Positions 1-9,558 are shown, counted from the stretch's first letter. The stretch is DNA of 10,376 nt from an uncultured Pseudomonadota bacterium (GCA_946885905.1 CAMPHL010000042.1:1-10376), one strand, 5' to 3'. Translations and numbers: made by a program. Notes: generated by a model not told the origin, from the letters alone.

Positions 1-87
1 GAGTGGAAATCGCACCACGAGCAACTCATGGCCCTGCTGGAATTCGAGCGGGAGCATTCGCTCGCGCAGGGCGCCGCGCGCCCGTAG
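1..87 (+). CDS. C-terminal end of an unrecognised protein (5' truncated)
   Basis: The window opens inside a reading frame that gives 28 codons and a TAG stop at 85-87. The visible tail starts EWKSHHEQLMALLEFEREHS and ends in a short Ala/Arg-rich stretch. Third codon positions are strongly G/C, as in the neighbouring genes, and the frame stops one base before the end of the convergent ferredoxin gene, which is typical of a real gene end. The peptide is charged and probably helical, with no motif I can assign. I do not recognise the family and give no function. The start and most of the gene lie outside the window. Confidence 0.55.
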   Translation, partial: EWKSHHEQLMALLEFEREHSLAQGAARP

Positions 88-88
88 G

Positions 89-3019
<2,931 letters not shown>

Positions 3020-3023
<4 letters not shown>

Positions 3024-3928
3024 GCGCATGGATGCGCCTGCACGCAAACGCCCTGGCAGACGCCGTGGGACGCCTCGTGCGCCAGCCGCTGGCCTCGGGC
3101 GTGGCCATCGTGGTGCTCGCGATCGCGATCGCCCTTCCGGTGATCGCAGGCGTCGCCCTGCGCTCGCTCGGCGCCGCCGCCGCAGGACTCGACGCGGAAC
3201 CCCACGTGAACGTCTACCTCGGCCTTGCCGCAACCGACGAGGACGTGCGTCGCGTGCAGGCCGCATTGCGCGGACACCCCGCTGCCGCGGGGGTGCGCTT
3301 CGTCTCGCGAGAGCAGGCCCTCGCCGAGCTCAAGGCCACCACGCACCTCGCCGAGGTCCTGGCCGCCCTGCAGGGCAATCCGCTGCCGCACGCCTTCACC
3401 GTTCGCGTGAAGACGACCGAGCCCGACCGCATCGCGGCGCTGCGGGGGGAGTGGTCGAAGCTTCCGCAGGTCGAGCAGGTCCAGGCCGATTTCGAGTGGT
3501 CGCGCAGGCTGGCGGCCTGGACCGGCTTCGCACGCCGGGCGCTTGGGTTGGGGTGGGTGATCCTCGGCGCAGCCGTGGCATTCATCGTCGGCCACCTCAT
3601 CCGGCTCCAGGTGGTGACGCGCCGCCAGGAGATCGAGGTAAGCCAGCTCATCGGGGCGACCGCAGCGGACGTGCGCCGGCCGTTCCTTTACCACGGCCTT
3701 CTCCAGGGGTTGCTCGCTGGGGCGGCGGCCGTAGCCTTCTCCGTCGGGCTCGCGTTCTGGGCGGCCTCCGAGCTGCAAGCGCTTACCAACTCATATGCCT
3801 TTGAGTTCAAAGTAGTATTTCCCGAGTTTCTGGAATGGCTGGGCGTGCTGTTTGCCGCAGCCGCCTTGGGACTCGCCGGTGCGTGGATTGCGGTCGGGCG
3901 GGAATTGCAACGGTTCGCCGGTCGCTGA
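3020..3928 (+). CDS. ftsX: cell division protein FtsX
   Basis: FtsX is the membrane partner of FtsE; its periplasmic loop activates amidase regulators at the septum. The 302-residue protein has the family layout: cytoplasmic N-terminus, TM1 about 26-48, a large periplasmic domain about 49-170, TM2 about 175-195, a cytoplasmic segment with the conserved LIGATAADVRRPFLYHG block at 210-226, TM3 about 228-250, a short loop, and TM4 about 272-293. The ATG at 3020 overlaps the ftsE stop. The stretch around 3781-3850 (loop before TM4) is clearly richer in A/T than the rest of the gene. It is the last gene before the rpoH promoter region. Confidence 0.95.
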
Positions 3929-3947
3929 CCGGGAACCTCTTACTCCT

Positions 3948-3974
3948 TTAGCACTCCAAATGGCAGAGTGCTAA
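3948..3974 (+). promoter_or_regulatory. CIRCE operator (HrcA binding site) upstream of rpoH
   Basis: TTAGCACTC at 3948-3956, a 9-base spacer, and GAGTGCTAA at 3966-3974 match the CIRCE consensus TTAGCACTC-N9-GAGTGCTAA at all 18 arm positions. CIRCE is the operator of the heat-shock repressor HrcA. It lies 33 bases before rpoH and overlaps both promoter hexamers, so bound HrcA should block RNA polymerase. HrcA itself is not encoded in this window. HrcA control of rpoH is established in betaproteobacteria as a group; here it is inferred from the site. Confidence 0.93.
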
Positions 3975-3977
3975 AAT
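3948..3977 (+). promoter_or_regulatory. putative rpoH sigma70 promoter within CIRCE
   Basis: An extended -10, TGC followed by TAAAAT (TAAAAT at 3972-3977), lies 18 bases after a -35-like TTAGCA (3948-3953, four of six matches to TTGACA). Transcription would begin near 3984, leaving a leader of about 25 bases. The left CIRCE arm contains the -35 and the right arm contains most of the -10, so promoter and operator are the same DNA. Confidence 0.6.
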
Positions 3978-3988
3978 CACGGTTCACA

Positions 3989-3997
3989 GAAGGAGGA
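3989..3997 (+). promoter_or_regulatory. strong Shine-Dalgarno of rpoH
   Basis: GAAGGAGGA is a near-perfect complement of the 16S rRNA 3' end. It lies 11 bases before the ATG at 4008, and a second in-frame ATG at 4017 is further away. It is the strongest ribosome binding site in the window and contrasts with the coupled or leader-poor starts of its neighbours. The short leader leaves little room for a long structured thermosensor upstream of the start. Confidence 0.75.
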
Positions 3998-4007
3998 TTA
4001 GCCCGAG

Positions 4008-4865
4008 ATGACCAGCATGACCCTTCCGGCCACCCTTCCGCCGATCTCCAGCATCGAGTCGTACGTCGCGGCCGTGAACGCCATTCCCATGCTCACGCAG
4101 GAACGCGAGACCGCGCTGGGACGCCGCCTCAAGGAAGGCAACGACCTCACCGCCGCGCGGGACCTGGTCCTGTCGCACCTGCGCCTGGTGGTGTCGGTCG
4201 CGCGCAACTACATGGGCTACGGCCTGGCGCAAGCCGACCTCATCCAGGAAGGCAACATCGGCCTGATGAAGGCGGTGAAGCGCTTCGATCCCGAGCGCGG
4301 GGTGCGCCTCGCCTCGTTCGCGATCCACTGGATCAAGGCCGAGATCCACGAATACATCCTGCGCAACTGGCGGATGGTGAAGATCGCCACCACCAAGGCG
4401 CAGCGCAAGCTCTTCTTCAACCTGCGCAGCATGAAGCCGGGCTTCGCGGCGCTCACGCCCTCGGAGGTCACCCAGGTCGCCGAAACCCTGAACGTCAAGG
4501 AAAGCGACGTCGTCGAAATGGAACAGCGCCTCCAGGGCGGCGACATTTCGCTCGAGCCGACGGCCGACGACGGCGAGGAAGCCGTATCGCCGATCGCATA
4601 CCTCGCCGCCGACACGGCGGAAGGCCCCGCGGAGGTCTTCGAGCGCCGCCAATCCGAAGCATTCCGCACGCAAGGGCTCTCCCACGCGATCGGGAGCCTC
4701 GACGAGCGCAGCCGCCGGATCATCGAGGCGCGCTGGCTGAACGAGGCGCAGCCGCGCACGTTGCACGAGCTCGCCGACGAGTTCGGCGTGTCGGCCGAGC
4801 GCATCCGCCAGATCGAGGCGAAGGCGCTGCAAAAAATGAAAAAGACGATGGGCGCGCTGGCCTGA
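4008..4865 (+). CDS. rpoH: heat-shock sigma factor sigma32
   Basis: RpoH directs RNA polymerase to heat-shock promoters (chaperones, proteases). In the 285-residue protein, region 2 carries DLIQEGNIGLMKAVKRFD at 77-94 and the -10 recognition helix FAIHWIKAEIHEYILRNW at 104-121. The RpoH box QRKLFFNLR at 132-140, diagnostic for sigma32 against other group-3 factors, follows directly. Region 4.2 forms a helix-turn-helix at about 251-277 (LHELADEFGVSAERIRQIEA). ATG 4008 is chosen because of the Shine-Dalgarno at 3989-3997. The gene follows ftsX as in many proteobacteria but has its own promoter under a CIRCE operator. It is convergent with sco, and a shared terminator lies between them. Confidence 0.97.
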   Translation: MTSMTLPATLPPISSIESYVAAVNAIPMLTQERETALGRRLKEGNDLTAARDLVLSHLRLVVSVARNYMGYGLAQADLIQEGNIGLMKAVKRFDPERGVRLASFAIHWIKAEIHEYILRNWRMVKIATTKAQRKLFFNLRSMKPGFAALTPSEVTQVAETLNVKESDVVEMEQRLQGGDISLEPTADDGEEAVSPIAYLAADTAEGPAEVFERRQSEAFRTQGLSHAIGSLDERSRRIIEARWLNEAQPRTLHELADEFGVSAERIRQIEAKALQKMKKTMGALA

Positions 4866-4879
4866 AAGCCCGGTGTCCG

Positions 4880-4913
4880 AAAAAAAGCCGGCTAGCTCCT
4901 GGCCGGCTTTTTT
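4880..4913 (+). terminator. bidirectional intrinsic terminator between rpoH and sco
   Basis: A stem of nine pairs (4887-4895 with 4899-4907, one G-T wobble, loop CTC) has the core GCCGGC...GCCGGC. Seven A residues flank it at 4880-4886 and six T residues at 4908-4913. On the plus strand it ends rpoH, 14 bases after the stop. On the minus strand the run of T residues ends the sco transcript. Confidence 0.92.
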
Positions 4914-4933
4914 CATTCGGTTCTCCTGGACCG

Positions 4934-5539
4934 TCAGCTATTCAGCAGGAACCGCAGGTCCGAAGCGATCGACGCGCTTGGCAGATTGGGAGGCAGCAGC
5001 AGGCGCAACCTTCCCTCGCGATCGAACACGAAGTGCTGGGCGGAGTGATCGACGGTGTAGGTATCGGGCGTCTTCCCGGGCCGCTCGTTGGCATAGACGT
5101 GCAGGCCCTTCGTGACGGCGGCGGTCTGCGCCTCGTCGCCCCGAAGGCCGATGAACGCGGGGTGGAAGGCCGGCACGTACTGGCGCAGCACCTCCGCGGT
5201 GTCGCGCTTCGGGTCGAGCGTCACGAACAGGACCTGCACTTCGCGGCCGCGATCGCCCAGTTCCCTCACGGTTCTCGCCATGTCCGCAAGCGCGGTGGGG
5301 CAGACATCGGGGCAGTGCGTGAAGCCCACCACGACAACGACCACCTTGCCCCGGAAATCGGCCAGGGAGCGGGGCTTGCCGTCGTGATCGGTGAGCAGCA
5401 GGGGACTGCCCATCGGGCCGCCGGTCACGTCGATGCCGTTGAACGGACCCTTGGCGGGCGCGAAGAGCTTGTCGCAACCGCCCACAAGCCCCAGCGACGC
5501 GGCGGCGAGCGCCACGACGAGCCGCCGACGCAGGTTCAC
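4934..5539 (-). CDS. sco: SCO1/SenC family copper chaperone for cytochrome oxidase
   Basis: Sco proteins deliver copper to, or reduce, the CuA site of oxidase subunit II on the periplasmic side. The 201-residue protein begins with a basic n-region, a hydrophobic stretch (about 7-20) and LVGGC at 18-22, a plausible lipobox with lipidated Cys22. The thioredoxin-fold domain carries CPDVC (Cys76, Cys80), the DPKRDT block at 109-114 and the copper-ligand His165 in [11 protein letters not shown], so all three family ligands are present. The start is GTG at 5539, overlapping the ctaB TGA as GTGA; the open frame further upstream is antisense-like shadow without homology. It is the last gene of the surf1-SCO-like-ctaB-sco unit and runs to the shared terminator. 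Confidence 0.94.
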   Translation of the reverse strand: MNLRRRLVVALAAASLGLVGGCDKLFAPAKGPFNGIDVTGGPMGSPLLLTDHDGKPRSLADFRGKVVVVVVGFTHCPDVCPTALADMARTVRELGDRGREVQVLFVTLDPKRDTAEVLRQYVPAFHPAFIGLRGDEAQTAAVTKGLHVYANERPGKTPDTYTVDHSAQHFVFDREGRLRLLLPPNLPSASIASDLRFLLNS

Positions 5540-6432
5540 CCGGCCAGCAGCGGCAAGTAGTGATCCACCATGAGCGCCGCGAAGATCATGGCGAGGAAGA
5601 AGATCGAGTAGGCGAAGGTGCGGCGGGCGATCGCGTGGCTGTACTTTCGCCAGATGGAAACGGCCAGGGCGAGGAAAACGGCGTCGAGGACGACGGTGGC
5701 GCCGAGGTAGAAGTAGCCCGCCATGCCGCTCGCGAACGGCAGCAGCGTCGTGGCCACCATGAGCAGCGTGTAGAGCAGCAGGTGCAGCCGCGTGAAGGCC
5801 TCGCCATGGGTGACCGGCAGCATCGGCACGCCGGCCTTGGCGTATTCGTCCCTGCGGTAGAGCGCGAGCGCCCAGAAGTGCGGCGGCGTCCACGCGAAGA
5901 TGATGAGGAAGAGCAGCAGCGGCTGGTAGGTCACGTCACCCGCGATTGCGGCCCAGCCGAGCACCGGAGGCATCGCCCCCGAGGCGCCGCCGATCACGAT
6001 GTTCTGCGGCGTGGCGGGCTTCAGCACCACCGTGTAGATGATGGCGTAGCCCACGAAGGTCGCGAGCGTGAGCCACATCGTGAGCGGGTTCACCGCGTGC
6101 CAGAGGATCGCCAGGCCCAGCCCGCCGACCGCGCCCGAAAGCAGCAGCACCTGGCCGCTGGAGATGGTTCCGGCGACCGTGGGGCGCCAGCGGGTGCGCG
6201 CCATGGTGGCGTCGATGCGTTGCTCGACCAGGCAGTTGAATGCCGCCGCCGCGCCGGCCACGAGCGCGATGCCTGTCGTTGCCGTCGCGAGGAGTTGGAT
6301 GCCCGGCAGCGTGGGAGCCGCGAGCAGCATGCCGATCACCGCCGTGAAGACGATGAGCGAAACCACACGCGGCTTGGTGAGGTGCCAGAACTGCACCCAG
6401 ACGGCGGGTTGCGATTGGACGGTTGCGTTCAT
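5536..6432 (-). CDS. ctaB: protoheme IX farnesyltransferase (heme O synthase)
   Basis: CtaB (CyoE/COX10) attaches a farnesyl group to heme B to give heme O, the precursor of heme A for the oxidase. It is a 298-residue UbiA-family membrane protein with many hydrophobic segments. Family motifs are the first prenyl-binding motif [19 protein letters not shown] at 66-84, the [22 protein letters not shown] block at 119-140, and [26 protein letters not shown] at 171-196. The start is ATG at 6432; the upstream open frame is a shadow of the preceding gene. It lies 32 bases after the SCO-like gene, with a -10-like box just before the ATG and no Shine-Dalgarno. The stop overlaps the sco GTG. No ctaA sits next to it. 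Confidence 0.97.
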   Translation of the reverse strand: MNATVQSQPAVWVQFWHLTKPRVVSLIVFTAVIGMLLAAPTLPGIQLLATATTGIALVAGAAAAFNCLVEQRIDATMARTRWRPTVAGTISSGQVLLLSGAVGGLGLAILWHAVNPLTMWLTLATFVGYAIIYTVVLKPATPQNIVIGGASGAMPPVLGWAAIAGDVTYQPLLLFLIIFAWTPPHFWALALYRRDEYAKAGVPMLPVTHGEAFTRLHLLLYTLLMVATTLLPFASGMAGYFYLGATVVLDAVFLALAVSIWRKYSHAIARRTFAYSIFFLAMIFAALMVDHYLPLLAG

Positions 6433-6449
6433 GGGAGCCCGTAATTTTA
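6433..6449 (-). promoter_or_regulatory. putative ctaB -10 box and very short leader
   Basis: On the minus strand TAAAAT (6449-6444) is followed by TACGGGCTCCC and then the ctaB ATG. This nearly repeats the ftsY upstream sequence (TAAAAT, two bases, CGGGTTCCC, T, ATG). A transcript started here would have a leader of only a few bases. No good -35 is visible, so this is a tentative promoter. Confidence 0.42.
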
Positions 6450-6464
6450 CCGCAGGCGGGCGCC

Positions 6465-7019
6465 TCAGCCGATCTGCGAGGCCTTGAGCAGGCGCTGCAT
6501 GTCGCCCAGCATCCGCTTGCGATCCGCCCCCGCGGGCCAGCGCATCATCACGTTGCCCCGTGGGTCGACGAGGTAGATGTGCGCCCGGTCGTTTCCCGCC
6601 CCCGGAGGCAGGGTGAGACCGGTGGGCGTGAGCGCAACACGGGTTCCCTCGAACTCGGCCGGCACCTGCGGTTCCCGGGTGCGCACGTCGTCGACTACGA
6701 AAACCCGCTCGACGCGAGGGGCATTTCGTCCCAGCGCAAGGCGCACCTGCCGGATCGCCTCGAGCTTTTCGCGGCACGTCATCGGACACTCGCCCGAGTC
6801 GGAAACCACCATCACCCACTTCCCCGCGAGATTCCCGAACGAGAACTCCCCACCTCCGAGGGCGCCCAGCCGTTGCGCCGTGACGCGGGCCGGCGGAAGC
6901 AGCAGCTCGCCGTAGTTGCCGGTCGGTTTGGCCTCGATGACGTTGTAGGCCACGATCGACGCCACGATCGGGGCGGCGAAGAGTGCTGCGATCGCGACCA
7001 GCTTGGCGCGCGGGCTCAC
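6465..7019 (-). CDS. membrane-anchored SCO-like thioredoxin-fold protein of the oxidase cluster
   Basis: This 184-residue protein has one N-terminal membrane anchor (about 7-28) and a thioredoxin-like domain facing the periplasm. SGECPMTC places Cys78 and Cys82 in the CxxxC spacing of Sco proteins, and [11 protein letters not shown] at 146-156 matches the Sco region HFVFDREG. Aligned on that block, the Sco copper-binding His falls on Asp144; His147 is three residues on. It is therefore either a divergent copper protein or a thiol-disulfide reductase for oxidase assembly; the sequence does not decide. Proteins at this position are usually annotated only as hypothetical transmembrane proteins. 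The start is GTG at 7019, overlapping the surf1 TGA (GTGA). ctaB follows after 32 bases. Confidence 0.85.
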   Translation of the reverse strand: MSPRAKLVAIAALFAAPIVASIVAYNVIEAKPTGNYGELLLPPARVTAQRLGALGGGEFSFGNLAGKWVMVVSDSGECPMTCREKLEAIRQVRLALGRNAPRVERVFVVDDVRTREPQVPAEFEGTRVALTPTGLTLPPGAGNDRAHIYLVDPRGNVMMRWPAGADRKRMLGDMQRLLKASQIG

Positions 7020-7732
7020 CTCGGATCCCGCTTGAGGTTCAGGGCCAGCCAGAGCGCGAACGCGGTCGCGGCGAGCGCGAACCACGTGAAGGCGTATTCG
7101 ATGTGCTTCGCTACCCCGGCGTCGGGTTTCTCGCTGACGGCGGCCAACCCCTGCGGCGGGGAGTCCAGCAGCACCACGACCGGGGCGACCGCGAGGCCGC
7201 TCGCCGACGCGAAGCGCTCGATCGAGAGGTTCTGCCACACGTCGCCCATGACGGTCTGCGGCGAGAGCTCGAGGTAGCGCGCAGGCGGCCGCGTGGCGAC
7301 CCCGGCAACCTCCACACGGCCAGCCGGCACCGCCACGGCGGGAGCCCGGGGATACTCGGCCGTGCGCGCGATCCAGCCACGGTTCACCAGCAGCACCCCG
7401 GGCCCGGGTGCCAGCTCGAGCGGCGTGATCACGTGGAAACCCGCGCGCCCCTCGCGGATCTGGTTGTCCACATAGAACTGCCGCGCAGCCAGCCAGCGGC
7501 CTGCGGCGCGCACCCGCCGGTAGAGCAGCGGTTGGGGGTCGCGCCCGGCCGCGGTGAGGGTGAGCGGGTTATCATTCATGCGCGACTCGAGCAGCGCCTG
7601 GCGCTCGCGCTTCTCCTGCGCGCGGTTCAACTGCCAGTTCCCCAGCCACAGCGTGAGCGCGATCAAGACCGCCGCCGCCGCCGTGGCCGCAAGACCGGGC
7701 TCGAAGGAAAGCCTGCCGATGCGAATCCTCAT
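7016..7732 (-). CDS. surf1: SURF1 family cytochrome oxidase assembly protein
   Basis: Surf1 (Shy1) helps heme A insertion into oxidase subunit I. The 238-residue protein has the typical two-helix layout: TM1 about 13-33 ending in [11 protein letters not shown] (28 onward overlaps the family G-x-WQ-x2-R motif), a periplasmic domain with RAAGRW and VNRGWI blocks, and a C-terminal helix beginning [15 protein letters not shown] 7732 is preferred because AGCAGG on the minus strand lies six bases upstream; in-frame ATGs at 7735, 7738 and 7747 are alternatives. Any of these starts lies inside the divergent DUF2909 gene (overlap of at least 14 bases), so the promoter must lie in or beyond that gene. 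The TGA overlaps the next gene by four bases. Confidence 0.93.
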   Translation of the reverse strand: MRIRIGRLSFEPGLAATAAAAVLIALTLWLGNWQLNRAQEKRERQALLESRMNDNPLTLTAAGRDPQPLLYRRVRAAGRWLAARQFYVDNQIREGRAGFHVITPLELAPGPGVLLVNRGWIARTAEYPRAPAVAVPAGRVEVAGVATRPPARYLELSPQTVMGDVWQNLSIERFASASGLAVAPVVVLLDSPPQGLAAVSEKPDAGVAKHIEYAFTWFALAATAFALWLALNLKRDPR

Positions 7733-7916
7733 CATCATCCTGCTCATCGCCGTCCTGGCCAGCCTCTTCTCGGGCCTGTACTTCGTCTACAGGGACAAGA
7801 GCGGGGGCAACCGTGCGGTGATCTCGCTCACCATTCGCGTCGCCCTCTCGATCCTGGTGTTCCTGATCCTCATCGGATCGTATTACTTCGGCTGGATTCC
7901 CGAGCGCGGGCTCTAG
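7719..7916 (+). CDS. DUF2909-type twin transmembrane protein
   Basis: This 65-residue protein is almost entirely two membrane helices, about 3-23 and 36-57, joined by a short polar loop YRDKSGGNR and ending GWIPERGL. This matches the small twin-transmembrane (DUF2909) proteins found in betaproteobacterial cytochrome oxidase clusters; no biochemical function is known to me. The start ATG 7719 has GAAGGAAAG eight bases upstream, and the upstream part of the open frame reads antisense through surf1 and is not protein-like. It is the only plus-strand gene inside the oxidase cluster, head-to-head with surf1 with overlapping 5' ends. Its location suggests a role in oxidase assembly or stability, which is inference. 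Confidence 0.85.
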   Translation: MRILIIILLIAVLASLFSGLYFVYRDKSGGNRAVISLTIRVALSILVFLILIGSYYFGWIPERGL

Positions 7917-7948
7917 AAAAGGAAAGCCGCACCGAAGTGCGGCTTTCC
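7917..7948 (-). terminator. hairpin terminator for the ctaE transcript, UUCG loop
   Basis: A perfect 12-base-pair stem joins 7921-7932 to 7937-7948. Read on the minus strand the loop is C(TTCG)G, the very stable UUCG tetraloop, and the stem is followed by TTTT (7920-7917). That is the form of an intrinsic terminator for ctaE, 31 bases after its stop. On the plus strand the loop is CGAA and the stem is followed by GATT, so it is a weaker terminator for the DUF2909 gene. Confidence 0.85.
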
Positions 7949-7979
7949 GATTGCTGGCTTTCCGGCGCCCGGCGAGCCG

Positions 7980-8831
7980 CTACACCCAGTACACGAACAC
8001 GAAGAGCAGCAGCCAGACGACGTCTACGAAGTGCCAGTACCACGACACCGCCTCGAACCCGAAGTGGTGGTCGGGCTTGAAATGTCCCGCCACGCAGCGG
8101 AAGAGGATCACGATCAGCATCGTGACGCCCAGGGTCACGTGGAAGCCGTGGAAGCCCGTGAGCATGAAGAAGGTCGAGCCGAACACGCCCGTCGTGAGCT
8201 TGAGGTTCAGATCCGAGTAGGCGTGCGAATACTCGTAGGCCTGCAGGAACAGGAAGATCAGGCCCAGCATGATGGTGAGGAACAGGCCGAAGATGAGGTT
8301 GTTGCGGTCGCCCTTCTTGAGCGCCCAGTGCGCCCAGGTGACCGTGACGCCCGAGGAGAGCAGCAGCAACGTGTTGATCGCCGGGATGCCGGCCGCGCCC
8401 ATGGGGGAGAACTCCGGCGGGCGATAGGGGCCCGCCGAGGGCCAGTGGGCCGCGAAGTCGGGCCACAGGAGCTTGTTGTCCAGGTCGCCCAGCCAGGGCA
8501 GGGAGTACACCCGGGCGTAGAAGAGCGCGCCGAAGAAAGCGGCGAAGAACATGACCTCCGAGAAGATGAACCAGCTCATCGCCCAGCGGAAGGACATGTC
8601 GACCTGCTTGTTGAACAGGCCCCCTTCGCTCTCGCGGATCACGGTGCCGAACCACCCGAACAGCATGTACACCAGCGTGAAGAACCCCACCCCGAAGGGG
8701 ATCCAGCCGGCCCCGTAGCTGTTCATGAGCAGGACGCCGCCCACCGCGATGAAGAAGAGCGCGAGCGAGCCGACGACCGGCCAGTGCGAGGGGGGTGCGA
8801 AGTAATAGCCTGTAGTCTGGGTATTGGCCAC
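7980..8831 (-). CDS. ctaE: cytochrome c oxidase subunit III
   Basis: Subunit III (CoxC) is a seven-helix membrane protein that stabilises the catalytic core of aa3-type oxidase and supports proton uptake. The 283-residue protein has the family blocks: GLFNKQVDMSFRWAMSWFIF from 71, with Glu92 in SEVMFF corresponding to the conserved helix III glutamate; the LQAYEYSHA segment; and the C-terminal TGFHGFHVTLG and HFGFEAVSWYWHFVDVVWL motifs. The start is GTG at 8831, beginning MANTQTTGYYFAPP; AAGGGA lies eight bases upstream and no in-frame ATG is nearby upstream. It is 28 bases after the DUF2970 gene and ends the ctaD-ctaG-ctaE transcript before a hairpin terminator. Confidence 0.97.
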   Translation of the reverse strand: MANTQTTGYYFAPPSHWPVVGSLALFFIAVGGVLLMNSYGAGWIPFGVGFFTLVYMLFGWFGTVIRESEGGLFNKQVDMSFRWAMSWFIFSEVMFFAAFFGALFYARVYSLPWLGDLDNKLLWPDFAAHWPSAGPYRPPEFSPMGAAGIPAINTLLLLSSGVTVTWAHWALKKGDRNNLIFGLFLTIMLGLIFLFLQAYEYSHAYSDLNLKLTTGVFGSTFFMLTGFHGFHVTLGVTMLIVILFRCVAGHFKPDHHFGFEAVSWYWHFVDVVWLLLFVFVYWV

Positions 8832-8859
8832 GGTCTGGTTCCCTTGTTGTAGCTTGTCT

Positions 8860-9033
8860 CTAACGCGTAACGAACTGCACGATGCCGAATAGCGCGAGCA
8901 CGAACACCGCCGCGCTCACGAGCCCGGCGGCGATCACGGCCTGGGGCGAGAGCTTCTGCGTGTCCGATTCGTAGTCGGACTTGCGCCGGATGCCGAGGAA
9001 GCCCCAGAGGACTGCGCGGAAAGCACGGATCAC
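8860..9033 (-). CDS. DUF2970 small membrane protein
   Basis: This is a 57-residue protein with an amphipathic N-terminus (AFRAVLWGFLGIRRKSDYESD) and one C-terminal membrane helix, about 32-53. The pattern of a short helix, GxR, an acidic linker, LSPQAVIAAGL and a hydrophobic tail fits the DUF2970 family, which occurs between ctaG and ctaE in betaproteobacterial oxidase clusters. The start is GTG at 9033, overlapping the ctaG TGA (GTGA), so it should be translated together with ctaG. Its function is not known; linkage suggests an oxidase accessory subunit or assembly factor. Confidence 0.85.
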   Translation of the reverse strand: MIRAFRAVLWGFLGIRRKSDYESDTQKLSPQAVIAAGLVSAAVFVLALFGIVQFVTR

Positions 9034-9557
9034 GATGCCGCCTTCTCGAAGAACGTGTACGAGAGCGAGACCGTCGAGAGCTCCGCCGGAGCGTCCGCGC
9101 GAACGCGGAAGGTGACCGGCATCTCGCGCGACTCGCCGGCGGCGAGCGTCTGGTCGCTGAAGCAGAAGCACTCCTGCTTCTCGATGTAGCGGCTGGCAAC
9201 GGCGGGGGCGGTGTTCATCACCGCGTGGGCGGTGACTGGCCGCGCAAGCGTGTTCATCACGCGGTAGCGCACCGTCTTGAGCTCGCCCGGGTGCAGCCTC
9301 ACCACGGGTTCGACGGCTTCGAAGCGCCACGGCAGGCCCGCGCTCGAGGCGAGGAGCTCCACGGTCACGGTGCGGTCCATGACCACCTGCGTGTTGGACG
9401 GGGCGACGGCGCGCGTCTGGGTGATGCCGATCGCTTCGCAGATCTGCCGGTACATGGGCACCAGCGCGAAGGCGAAGCCCAGCATGCCCAGCGCGATGAC
9501 CAGGAGCTTGCCCATCATCCGGCGGTTGCGCAGCTGGAGGTCGGCCGCGGTGTCCAT
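9030..9557 (-). CDS. ctaG: cytochrome c oxidase assembly protein CtaG/Cox11
   Basis: CtaG (Cox11) delivers copper to the CuB site of subunit I. The 175-residue protein has a short cytoplasmic N-terminus, one membrane helix at about 17-35, then PMYRQICEAIG with Cys40 just outside the membrane, and an immunoglobulin-like periplasmic domain. The copper motif is KQECFCFSDQTL with Cys130 and Cys132 (CFCF). Cys40 and the two CFCF cysteines are the three cysteines needed in characterised Cox11 proteins. The ATG at 9557 comes one base after the stop of the 34-residue ORF. The stop overlaps the DUF2970 start. Confidence 0.96.
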   Translation of the reverse strand: MDTAADLQLRNRRMMGKLLVIALGMLGFAFALVPMYRQICEAIGITQTRAVAPSNTQVVMDRTVTVELLASSAGLPWRFEAVEPVVRLHPGELKTVRYRVMNTLARPVTAHAVMNTAPAVASRYIEKQECFCFSDQTLAAGESREMPVTFRVRADAPAELSTVSLSYTFFEKAAS

Positions 9558-9558
9558 G

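Noticed and set aside
3984..4200. RNA thermometer controlling rpoH translation, as in E. coli.
   Set aside because: The predicted leader is only about 25 bases with an exposed strong Shine-Dalgarno. I could not identify by eye a convincing pairing that masks it; a folding calculation would be needed.
3968..5560. Long plus-strand open frame of about 530 codons across rpoH and antisense to sco.
   Set aside because: It runs out of frame with rpoH, crosses the terminator, and has no recognisable domain. It is a shadow frame.
5560..6444. Plus-strand open frame of about 290 codons antisense to ctaB.
   Set aside because: The composition is repetitive charged residues typical of an antisense shadow of a membrane protein, and ctaB itself is unambiguous.
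6433..6819. In-frame extension upstream of ctaB, considered as a remnant of ctaA.
   Set aside because: The peptide is an Arg-rich shadow of the SCO-like gene with no heme A synthase helices or histidines. The SCO-like gene occupies this DNA in a better frame.
7956..7963. Second copy of GGCTTTCC just after the 7921-7948 hairpin, considered as an attenuator with alternative pairing.
   Set aside because: Only eight bases can pair, against a perfect 12-bp stem with a tetraloop. There is no leader peptide or regulatory context.
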